Source: Toxonevra muliebris (lineage: Eukaryota > Arthropoda > Insecta > Diptera > Pallopteridae). From it: 64,000 nt of DNA. Under the pieces are notes generated by a model. It saw nothing but the letters and a program-made list of their open reading frames with translations. It was not told the origin of the DNA and made no database searches. The DNA is taken from NCBI GenBank assembly GCA_963691655.1, contig OY829326.1, forward strand, positions 35,677,989-35,741,988, in the 5' to 3' direction. This document shows positions 24,260 through 35,176 of this stretch, one piece after another. Position 1 is the stretch's first letter. Each line of letters starts with the position of its first letter. The position numbers were made by a program, and so were the translations under genes.

Positions 24260-25734
24260 CAGTGGCGGATATAGAGGAAAGTTCGGCGGTTTGCAAGAAT
24301 TTTATTTATTCTAAACTTTAAAAATCTTTCTACAAAGCAACTGTTTATAACATGCACTTGGACTACATTAAATCTCTAATTTATTTTTGTTCTTATTTTA
24401 GGTCTAGACTTAAGTTTAATCTGAGTTTTGGTCTGAATTTTAATCTGATTTAGCCCAGTTTTAAGTTTTAATTTTAGCCTCAGCTTTAGTTTGAAAATTA
24501 CTTTGATTTTTTGTCTAAATTTAAGTCTGAGTTATTTTAGGACAAAATTTAGTATTCATTTGACTTAAGTTAGATCTGAGTCTTAATCTGATTTTTGGTG
24601 TGAAGTTTGTTTTGGTTTTTGGTATTTTTTTTTTCTTGTTCTTTGATCTACATTTTTTTTTAATTTATGTCTAATTTTTTGGTTTTTGTTTACCCTTTTA
24701 GAGATTGAAATTTAGCTTGTTTCTGGTCTGAACCTGCCCTAATTTTTTAGCCAAAATTTAATCTTGCTCTGATTTTTGATTTGAATTTTGTCTTCTTTTG
24801 ATCTGAGTTTTAGCTTTTTTTGACTTCTTTTGGTATGAGATTTTGCCTGTTCCTGTGGTCTAAAGTTGGTTAGGTTTTAATTTAGATATTAGGTCTGAGC
24901 TTGGTATATTTTAGTGTAATTCTTGGTCTAAAATTGGTTTCCTTTGGGACTCATTTTTGGACTGAATTCTGATTTTTGTTTTGAATTTGGGCTCCTTCTG
25001 ATCTCAGTTGTGGCATGTCTTTAGTTTGAGCTTAAGCCTGGTTTAGTTTGAGATTCAGTCTAATTCAATCTGAGTTTTAGTCTGATCTTATTTTTTTCTC
25101 TGTTTGGTCTGAGTTTTTATTCGGATTTAGTCTAAATTTAAGTTTGAATTTTGGTTTGATTTTTGGTTTGATTTTTGGTTTGATTTTTGGTCTGACTTTT
25201 GTCTTGAATTTGTTTGTTCTTCTTTTGGTCAGAGTTCGAATTCGAATTGGTTTGTAGTCTGATTTGTTGTGTTAATTTGATCTGTTTTTTTATTTGAAAT
25301 TTGATCTCCTTTTGGTCTGAGTTTTGGTTTGGTCTATTTTTAGTTTACTCTGACTTTTGTCGTGTTTCTGATTTGTTTTTTTTTTTTTTTTTTGATAAGA
25401 ATCTTGATCTGGTGTCCTTTTAGTCTGAGATTTAGTCTGAATATTATTATTTATATATTTGCCTGAGTACTGAGCTGTTTGTGGTTCGATTTTTAGTCTG
25501 AATTAGTTTCTGAACTTAGTCTGATTTCTTGTCTGCTTTTGGTCCAAGTTCGTTTTGAATTTTATCTCTTGTCTGGTTTTTGATGTTAACTTTGATCACA
25601 GTATTGTGCTTAGTTCTGGTGTTTGCCTCTATTTTGATCTGGTTTGCGATCTGACATTTAGTTTGGTTTTTGGTTTAGATTTTTGTCCGACAATTTTTGC
25701 CAAATCGGCCTTCCATATCCTAGGCACGGCACTG
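24260..25734. mobile_element. possible hAT-like element carrying a GTCTGA repeat tract
   Basis: Begins CAGTGGCGGATATAG and ends with the complement of CAGTGCCGTGCCTAGG, ends of the CAGTGGCGG kind seen in hAT elements. The ends match only partly, and the flanks (TCATATGTAC and TCTATGTGTAC) are only similar. The interior is nearly filled by the degenerate repeat described separately. Confidence 0.35.
24385..25700 (+). repeat. degenerate GGTCTGA(A/G)TTTT minisatellite, about 1.3 kb
   Basis: Dozens of variants of GGTCTGAATTTT, TTGGTCTGAGTTT and TTTAGTCTGA, spaced 10-30 bases apart on one strand. A short perfect tandem of TTTGATTTTTGG units is at 25155-25190. The strand asymmetry (T and G far above A and C) lasts through the whole tract. 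The same family occurs at 1600-1830. ORFs inside have no homology. Confidence 0.75.
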
Positions 25735-28046
25735 TCTATGTGTACATAAGTGTGTGTAGGCAATAGTTGCCACAGCAAAAACAACAGCTCAGAACAATAA
25801 CAATAACAAAGAAAACAATTTCAAACTTAACGGCAACAACAACAAAATAAACAATAGTAACAAATAACAAAAGCAACAAATGCAACAGCCAACGCGATTT
25901 ACAATTGTTTTTGTTGCTGTGGTGCTATTATTCCTGTATGTGGTTGTGCATATGCATGCAACATAGTGTGGCATTATCCTTCTGATTATTTGTCGCTTAA
26001 TATGACGACGATGTATAATACGGCGGCAACAAGCAGTATAACAACACAAACAACAATAGAAATAAAAAAAAAAAAACAAAATGAAAACATGCGACAACAG
26101 AAATGCGTACACACACACACACACCCATATATACTGTGCATTCATTCTATACATACACACATGCATCTCTGCAATCGATGAAGGTATATACGCGCGTGTT
26201 GGAGCGTTTTATATTCATGTTAGTTATTGTTACTGCTGCTTTTTCATGATGTTATTTTTTTACTTTTGTTATTTTAGAGCTGAATGTGGCAAAGTATAAA
26301 AAAAAGAAAATAAAAATAACTGAACAAATGCGGAAATACAAACAAACAACATGCAAAGGATTACAAATGGCGACAGAGTAGCAACAGACTAACATCCGAC
26401 AGATGTATTGCTATTGCACTGCTACCCCTCCACCTTCCCTATCGTTCAAGCTGCTGTATTGTTGAGAATATTGCTGCTACTGCCGCCATTGCCATAGCCG
26501 CCATTTCAGTGCAACGACCCACAAAATATTGCATGTTTTATTAGAAATGCTGTTGCCATTTCATCGTCGTCTTCATCTTCTTCTTCTTCCACAACCGCTG
26601 CTTACGTAGAACAGCATCAAGAACAACTTAAAAGCCTTCACCAACAATAACAATGAACTGAACAAAAGGAATCAAATAGGGATTTTCAAATGCAAATGTA
26701 GCTCGCACATTGTGCGAGAGTATTCAACTTGTCAGCAATATTCTTAAAAATATCGTACAAACATAAGTAATAAAAACAAAGTCACAAAGTATGCCACAAA
26801 ATATTTTTTATAAGAAATTTAGGCTGCTTTAATAGCGCAAAACAGCTAAGTTCATATTAGTTCTTCATACTCTCGTACAGTTACACAATTTTATATTTAG
26901 ACAGGGGAATACTTAAATTTACAATTAGCAAGCAACGTTTTTTTATTGGCCGAGATTGAAGGAGAGCATTTATAAATTTTGTGTAGGTATTTTCTATCGC
27001 TATCTATGTAGGTACAGTGTTAATACTTCATGAATTTTGTCCCAGCTAAACATCTTCCTGCTTATAGCTATACTACCATACTTTTTTCAGTTTCAAACCA
27101 AAAGTTCTAATAGTCATTTTATATGGAACTTCTTAACATTGATGAATTGAGACTTAAAACAAGATTGGCAATCCTGGTTGAAGTGTAAATAGTGTACAGA
27201 AGTTTATTTTGCGCCTGTTGAAAAAAAAAAAAATGTTTGAACTTTTTTAATAATATTGGCTTACAATATTTGTCTCATTGATTTGGTACTTATGGTAAGT
27301 AAACCTACCCTATATGAAACCCTATCAAATTGTTAAACTTAACATTTTCTCAATCTCATGAATAACTTGGATCTCATCTTGAATTTCTTTAGTATAATAA
27401 CCCCATGAATTGCTAAATCTGATACTGTAAGCCACAATTCTCAAAACTTGTTGTGGCTTCCATAAATGTACGAATCAAGTATTACGGAAACATTTGGGTG
27501 TGGCTAAAGTGTGAAGGAAATAACTATAGAAACCAGTACCATTATAACGATGGTCTTAAAGTTGGAATTAAAACCTCCTGGAGAAAGAGATCCTTCAATT
27601 TAATTGAATGGCTTTAGGGGTCCCCAAAATCAGATATTTGTTCAGAAATTTACAACACATTTCGGAAATTTATGTATTGATGGGTTAACAAATACTGAGG
27701 TTAGATTTTTTCAAACTAAAATCTAAATTGTATGCTCCTAATAAAGTATTACAAATTAATTTGTTCAAAGGCGCTATAATTTTGGCACAGCCAAATACAA
27801 AAGTCTTTTGAAGAACTCTTGATATTTTTTGTTCTTTGTATTATAGTGATCATTTTTGTTTCTCAAACTACTTAATATAGAATAAAATAGAGTTTCACCC
27901 CTTCTCTAAATTCATGCCAAAGTTATTCAGCTTTGAACATAGTGAGTACTAAGTGCGCTATAATTTTGAACAGTACTTTATGTGTACCTTTTCAGTGAAG
28001 AGGATAAACCGCTGTTATTATTCCCTTATATTTTTTTGTGCCCCTC
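25735..28046. other. intergenic DNA with trinucleotide-rich patches
   Basis: No recognised gene. Rich in CAA/AAC repeats (25775-25880, 26030-26060), a (CA)n run at about 26109-26124 and CTG/GCC-rich sequence at 26440-26600. ORFs over these patches are compositional. GCGCTATAATTTTG occurs near 27771 and, as a near copy, near 27956. Confidence 0.4.
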
Positions 28047-28054
28047 GCTGCAAC

Positions 28055-28928
28055 CAGAGTTGGGTAGTGATGATTCCTTTATGAATTAAATTACATCTCC
28101 ATTCCAATTACGAGGAATTGTAATTGGTATCTTAATGCTTTCAATTTCTTAGTAATGGAATTGATAAAACTTTCATTTCCATTACAAGGAATTGTAATCG
28201 GTAATTAAAATTTTTAAATTCCTAGGTAATGGAATTGAAAAAATTTTCGTTTCCATTACAAGGAATTGTATTTTATAATTAAAAATATATCAATTCCTGT
28301 AAGGAATTGAAAATGTAATTAAATAGAAAGAGATTTAATATTTAAGTGTAATCAATTACTTACTTGGAATTAAAACCCAATGTAGTTGGAATGATTCCTA
28401 AAAAGTAATTGATTCCCTTTTAGTTCAATTCCAAAAAAAATAAATAAATTTTTCGGAAAACATTGTAAAATGCCTCTAATAAGCCATTACGTATAAAATT
28501 TGGGTTACTTCGTAACGGCTTATTAGAAGCATTTTACAATGTTTTTCGAAAAATTTTTTTTTTTGCTTTTTTGGAATTGAACTAAAGGGGAATCAATTAC
28601 TTTCGAGGAATCATTCCTACTAAATTCGAATTGAATTCCAAGAAAGTAAATGATTACACTTAAATAATAAATCCCTTACATTTTCAATTCCTTTAAGGAA
28701 TTGATATATTTTTAATTACAAAATACAATTCCCTGTAATGGAATCGGAAATTTTTCCAATTGTATTACCTAGGAATTTAAAAATTTTAATTACAGATTAC
28801 AATTCCTTGTAATGGAATTGAAAGTTTTATCAATTCCATTACCAAGGAATTGAAAAGATTTAAGTACCAATTACAATTCCTTGTAATTGGAATTGGGAAT
28901 GTAACGTAATTGAATTTACCCAGCTCTG
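28055..28928. mobile_element. 874-bp palindromic hAT-type MITE
   Basis: Outer ends are CAGAGTTGGGTA and, inverted, CAGAGCTGGGTA. The exact 8-bp sequence GCTGCAAC flanks both sides (28047-28054 and 28929-28936), the hallmark of hAT insertion. The two arms (about 28055-28490 and 28510-28928) are near-perfect inverted copies meeting at about 28500, so the transcript would fold into one long hairpin. Inside each arm smaller palindromes of the form ACAAGGAATTGTAATTG recur several times. No coding capacity. Confidence 0.93.
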
Positions 28929-28936
28929 GCTGCAAC

Positions 28937-31246
28937 ACTGCCATTCAATCAAGCCTAATCAATCTAACCTTAAATCGCGTAAGCTTGTAATTTGATGAAT
29001 CTTTGACTGTGAAAATGAGTTTCATTTGTCAACTAACTATGAAAAAATCTAACTACAATTTATTTGGTGAGTTTTTTTTTCTGAGCGGTATACACTTTTC
29101 ACATCTTCAAAGTAAGGGAATCCTGTCCCTATTCTCTTGCGTTTGGATCACAGAGATGACCTGTATATGAGATGAAACTCAGAGAGCTGCCGTTGACGTC
29201 TCGGTTTTTTTTTTGTGTCCCATCCCCATATCTTTATATAAAGAAATCCAGTACCAAATTTCTGTTCAGCTGTCTATGCTTTCGGTCAGCGACCGTATTT
29301 TGCAATTTTATTTATTATTTTTCGATATTTGTCTATAATGTCCAGTCGGTATAGTAAAAAATCCACTAAAATTTCATAATAATTCTTATCTGAGATTTTT
29401 AATCAGTAATTGTTAGTGGGGGTATGATAGATGGGAAAAACTATAAAAAACTCCCCTCCCCCCCAAAAAAACGCCCCATTCCCCCCTTTCGTGAAAGAAG
29501 CCTTTTTTACTAATAACTGGTTAACCATTGGAGATATCAGTGTCGTGTAATTTTTTCGTATATGCCATAGTTTTCGAGATATTCAATATTTAAAACATTG
29601 CAAACTTTGTACTTTGGATCTCTTTGGATGCGCGAGCATTTTAGTTTATTTAAAATTTTTTAATTTTCCCTTTCTGAGACTGTCAGACAGTCAACAGACT
29701 GAGCAGGAACCCCCTACCCTACCTATTTATTACACTGTTCAACACTGTTTTTTCCCGAAATATATATCTTATCTCAGGTCTTATCCAATCCACACCTACT
29801 ACTGAGCTTGAAGCTAATAACATAACATACATGACTATGGATAAAAAAAATAATTTAAATTTTATTGAAGGTACCACTTTCTCTTAACTGATTTTTTTTA
29901 GCATCAAATTGTGTTCCGCTATAAAGAATGTACCAGTTTTTAATGAAGTTGCTTAAATTTTTTTATTAGGCTAATCTCCTGCATTGTAATCATTGCTCCA
30001 AAATTAAAAAAAAAACTTTTTGAAAGAATGAAGAATCCTAAACCGAACTTTGATCGATTCTACTGACCGGTCCCATATGTAAGTGACTTAGAATCCGACA
30101 AAATCAGGCACATCAAATATAATATGTAGCAGTTGCGAAAATTTACAGGGAGGAGAATATAAAAATTATAGAATAAATATTCAATCTGGTGCATACTTTG
30201 CGATAGACTTTCTGCAAGACTAAACTTCAGAGAAATCACAAAAATTTTAGTTTTTAGGCACCAATTTTGTACCAGACCGTGAACTCTCTAATAAATCCTT
30301 GTTTCATTGATCCATTTCAAGATTTCTACACACTCTGTCTGAATATGAAATGATGTTACTGTAGGTAGTATATTTCTATTGTATGACGTATTTTCCAGTT
30401 GAGATTTCCCATGTGACAACTTTAAAAAATTTCGTTTTCTTTACACTTCCTTTATGCTGCTCAAAATATTTTCAACAATTATATTTCAGCAAAAAGCTAT
30501 TTCGGCATTTTAAATGTAGTGAATGCCGCCTGCGTATTAAAAAAATTAAAGCACTGATCACTGCTTCGCTTTTGTGTTGTACATAAAGTTTTTATTTTTT
30601 TTTTTATATATACATTTTTTTCATGTTTTATTTTCATTTTTGAGCTAATTTTTTCGACAGTTCCTTTGTGTGCATTTTTTGTGGTTTTTATTAAATTTTT
30701 ATTATTTCCTTGGGAATTTACAAAAATAAATCAAATTTGACAAGTTGAAAAATTTTAAACAAAATAAGTTTTTAGTATGTTTTTCAACACAACTGTGCGA
30801 GACCTTTCAAAATCAACTGGTGTATACTTAAATTATTGATTTTGACCCTCTACTCAGATGTTCTCTATTTCAATATAAAATTATTATAATTAGCACGAGA
30901 AAAAATGTACTTAAAATGCAAACCTCCATCACCCTTTCTTCCCACCTCTTTCGGATGTCATATCATATTTATGACCATGATTCCAAAATCTGTCATAGTA
31001 GAATATTTTCGAGAAAAATATTCTCCATTGAAAAGTAGTTGAGGTTACCAAAAATTAAAACCTTAGGTGGTCAGACTCTTAATGACAGTTATACATTTCA
31101 CATACAGATGGCGCAAATGTCCAAAGAATCACATGAAGATGTCGCACACAAAAAAGAGTTCATCTACAATTGTCATCGACATTACCGATACAGAGTTACA
31201 ATTTTTGTTCTAGAATTAATCCCAAAAAAAAAAAAAAATTAGTTGT
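28937..31246. other. AT-rich intergenic DNA, no gene seen
   Basis: No coding or RNA feature recognised. A pyrimidine/C-rich stretch lies near 29450-29490. Confidence 0.4.
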
Positions 31247-31385
31247 GTATTAACGAACACAAGGCAGAATTAAATTTAAAAAAACAAGCCAATGAAGTAA
31301 AAAATTTAGCGATTGAACAATTTCATTTGCTTGTGTTTCGTTTAGTTCACAAGAAGTTTCACTTCAGCCTTGTGTTCGTTAATAC
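31247..31385. mobile_element. 139-bp inverted-repeat MITE candidate
   Basis: GTATTAACGAACACAAGGC (31247-31265) is repeated as its exact complement at 31367-31385, followed inwards by GAA on both sides. The roughly 100-bp centre is unrelated on the two sides. Size and structure suggest a short non-autonomous DNA element, though a structured RNA is an alternative. The flanking sequence gives no clear target duplication. Confidence 0.6.
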
Positions 31386-32354
31386 AGAATTTATTTTTTT
31401 CTGAATCTTAAGCTCTGAATCGAATTTCAAAGCCTGCGTTCCGAAAGTCTTCTGCAAACAAATTAATGCTTAATTTTATGCAGACTTTACTTTTGGTGAT
31501 ATTTGGTCTATGCCGGAGCATAATTTTTTTCTGTAACCCTTAGTGCGGAACAAAACTGTTCTCAAGGTAGAATATTTTTTGAGTCACGATTACTGACAAT
31601 AAATGTTGAAAAATCGAGAAGTAATAACTTTGAATAGTTGCTGGTTATGCAGATGAATACTCGAGAAAACAAATGTTTGAATTTGAATAAAATCTTCAGG
31701 TCAAATATGTCACTCGGAAATACCGAAATTTCGATCAAGTTTTTTTTTAAAGCTATTGCCTATTTTTATTTTTTTTCAAATGTGTCCACAGTGTTATGTT
31801 AAACTAAAATACTTTCTAATGTACAATAATATGCAAACCATTTGATGTATTTTATATGTGCATGTATTTATGTAAAACTTCTTTTTTTTTTGTATTCATA
31901 GCCTGTTATTAAATTGCATTTTACTAACTGATAATAAATTGAAATTGACCATACGGTCAATAATTGTTAAGTACTTTAACCCTTACACAATAAGTTAAAG
32001 CCTCATTGCAAATAATTACACCATCATCTAATTACATATCCTAATATTAAGATAATCATAAAGTTGTACAGATAGATATATTGCTATATATGTACATATG
32101 TATGTATGTAAGAATGTACGTATGGAAAGGTATGTTTCTAAATAGGTATATGTGTGTGTTTTCGGTGTGTGTGCAAGAATGAATTCCAGACAAGCGTAAA
32201 GGTTTATGCATAAATGAACAAGTGCGACGTTTACAATCGACCACACCACTCCTTCCTCCTTCTATGACATACAAACATACACAAAATAATAACAAAGCCC
32301 AGTAGAATACTAACAGTTAATACTAAACCAATGAAATTTCGAATTCGTTATGAT

Positions 32355-32420
32355 ATTTGTGGGGATTGAACCAACGACTGCAGATGTCAGACCAACGTAC
32401 TAACCCGCAGAACGACATTA
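32355..32420 (-). mobile_element. tRNA-like SINE head or tRNA pseudogene
   Basis: On the minus strand, TGCGGGTTAGTACGTTGG, then GGTTCAATCCCC about 35 bases downstream, resemble the A and B boxes of a tRNA-type promoter with a T-arm-like sequence. No acceptor-stem pairing to make a real tRNA was found. A similar arrangement lies at 37683-37745 on the same strand. Confidence 0.4.
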
Positions 32421-32719
32421 GCATTATTCAAAACAATTTTTTTTAATTTTACTGATAAATTCTTTTTATACCTTACATCTTATTGATGTGCAATAATGAT
32501 TGTGATTAATGGACTTCCTTCCCAGCTATGATCTTAAAAATTACTAAACCTAAACTTGTAAACGATTGTAAAAGAGACCTTGTCAGAATACTTATCTGGA
32601 TTCCTGACCAAAGAAATATAAGTGTACCGTGGCTTGAAAGGGTCCTCCCTTGTTGGGCTTATATCAATCAGTGTAAGTTCTAGTTCCTCTAAATGTGATA
32701 AGGGGTGCTAATTTTTCCC

Positions 32720-33100
32720 ACTTTTTGAGGCAATCCAACATTAGATGGAGAGGCTTAGCTAAGTGCGTCACATCGATAAGGATGTGGCCCTTACGCAATT
32801 TCCCTTAATCAAAACAACTTTTATCATTTTCCAGGGTGGGAATAGCACGAATAACGGCATTATATACGGAACACTGGACAGCTGGCTTATATGCAGCGAT
32901 TCCAGTTATTTCTACTGCAGTTGCCATGGCATCAAAAAGATAGAAATGCACGAACACCTCCTATGTGGCAGCCTGGCTCTGCCAGTATATAGACTAACAA
33001 TTTTCACGGCGCAAAAAAGAAGGTTTCAGGCCTTAAATACTATGCTGAAGTCTTAGTAATCTGACAAAATGGTTTTTGGGACCTGATATGCTAGAGACGC
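32720..33100 (+). mobile_element. weak LINE 3'-end relic
   Basis: HEHLLCGSLAL (about 32948-32980) resembles the EHLLCxCPAL zinc-motif segment of Jockey/R1-type LINEs. About 70 bases later, LSNLTKWF in another frame resembles the C-terminal tail of such proteins. Stops and frameshifts throughout; low certainty. Confidence 0.35.
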
Positions 33101-34429
33101 AATGAAGCTTTCTTTTATTTTCTATTTACTTTCAACCGAGATAGTGTTATAAACAAGGCACCATCCCACAATTCAGTTTACTCCGACCTTAAGAAGAATC
33201 AAACTCTCAACCTAACCTAAAGATGCTAGGATATTTTTATGGCTTCAAACCTGAAATCAGAGATGAGTGGAGAACATGTATTTTTCTACTGGGGTCAACG
33301 GCAGCATAACATATACCAGTATAAGTTGTTGAGCAAACATGACTGCAATACATTTGCATGTAATAACATGTGCAAATTTGCTGTTGTTGTTGTTGTTGCT
33401 GTAGTTGCTGCACACAAAAGAGTTAAATAAGAATAATTAAGTGATACAGTCGAAAAGGGTTATTGCACCCACTGTGAACGTGTGTAAATGTATGTACATA
33501 TATGCATAGAAACATACTTACATACATATGTGCATGAGCAAATTTGCATATTTGAATATTTTGCATGTGGCATAATCGCAGGCAATAAATGTGCGAACAT
33601 TATGTGCATATGTATGCATACAAGAATTCTGTATTATAGACCGAAATCAACAAACCTCGCCCCTTCCCCTCAATCTATTTTCCTTTACATTCACGGTGTA
33701 AGGATTATGGCGTTTAGAGATGGATACATACACATGCTTGATAATTATGTTAATTATTACTTTTAGTATATGTGCAATATTCATGTGGATGCACTTCAAA
33801 TCAAAACCTTCATATGAAGCCATTGCATGTACCTACGTATGTATTTTAAGGATACAATTAAAAACTATATACATACATATATTATAATTCTAATTTTCTG
33901 CTTATGACAAATTATATTTTATTAGAGTTAAATTTTTATACTGACACACATAGATCAATTTGAATCTCAACAGTTAAGAAAATAAATAATCACGCGCTGA
34001 GCATTCCTACAGTATTGAATCTTTTTAGACGTTGTTGTAATAATAATCCATCTGGAAAACACGCAGGTACTTAGGTACACCGAGGAGACCACCAAACGAA
34101 TGCTTAAAAGATTAAAGATATCAGCTTGTAACACCATTACTAAAAGATTCCGTTTCTGTTTAGCGGTCACCTTTATTTGGTCATCAATGTCATTTCGATT
34201 ACATTTAGTGCAGCCAGACTCAATGAAATTGACTACTGAACTGTCAAGATGTACCAACATTGCAAAATTTTCTAGCAAGTGCCGAATTTTGCCACCTTAA
34301 TACTGATTACTTCATATTACACTATGTGACAGTGAAAATATACTTTCCTCGAGACAAAGCTCAAGTTGTAGGTAAATTCAAGCAGATAAAAACTGCATAC
34401 TCCGAATTTTGAATTGATCCTCTAAATCT

Positions 34430-35176
34430 GGACTTAGGGCCGAAAAACCCATTTTTGATAGGTTAAAGCATACATATACTTGCCCGTAACTTTTATTTAT
34501 CCGAGTAAGTTTTTATATTTCATTCAAAAGAGGACACTTAGTTACTTACAATGATATATAAATTGGTAATATATCTTGCCAATACCAAAGCTAGAGGGCA
34601 AAATATAAAGAAAATTGAATTTTTTTATATCTATTCATTTTGAATGGCATTTTAAACGACTATTTTGTTTACCAGTGTATATATAAAGGTATAAATAAAT
34701 AAACTACATTCAGTTGTGTTTCCAACGAGTTATAAATTTTTCAAATCTATTGAGGTTTGACTGAGATATTCGACTTCAAGTACCGTATACTGGAAAAAAA
34801 TCCATATATTTTGAAATTGCTGTTTTGTATTTTTAAATAGTTGGAGTAATACTCGTATACAAATACTTACATTCTACGTATTTAAATTTTTTGGGTAGTA
34901 CTTTGGAAAAAGAATTAAATGCAGTTTATTTTCATATACTCTAATATATACACTGGTAAACAAAATAATCGTTTAAAAAATTTTTTCGATTTTCCTTATT
35001 TTTTGCTCTCTAACTCCGGTATTCTTCTAGATATATTAATAATTTATATATGGTTTTAAGGAACAAAATATCTTCTTTTCAATGGAATATAATAACTTAC
35101 TTCTGGGATAAATGAAAATAAAGTTACGGGCATGTACTTGCTTGCAACTATCAAAAATGGGTTTTTTGGCATGTCC
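34430..35176. mobile_element. 747-bp fold-back element of unknown type
   Basis: Left arm 34430-34685 and right arm 34943-35176 are inverted copies at moderate identity. Shared anchors are AAAACCCATTTTTGATAG with its complement near 35147, and TTTGTTTACCAGTGTATATA with its complement near 34945. The spacer is about 260 bp. No ORF of note. Ends begin GGACTTAGGGC and, inverted, GGACATGCC. No target duplication recognised. Confidence 0.7.

Larger units (their letters stand above)
31386..34429. other. intergenic DNA with scattered relics
   Basis: Apart from the two weak relics listed inside it, nothing recognisable is seen. Contains TATG/TACA simple sequence at 32085-32160 and 33490-33530 and a (TTG)n stretch at 33385-33405. 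Confidence 0.4.

Noticed and set aside
25789..26166. 125-codon minus-strand ORF rich in Cys, Tyr and Leu
   Set aside because: Translation of CAA/AAC and CA simple repeats, no domain.
32355..32420. Functional tRNA gene on the minus strand
   Set aside because: A- and B-box-like motifs are present, but acceptor and anticodon stems do not pair convincingly.
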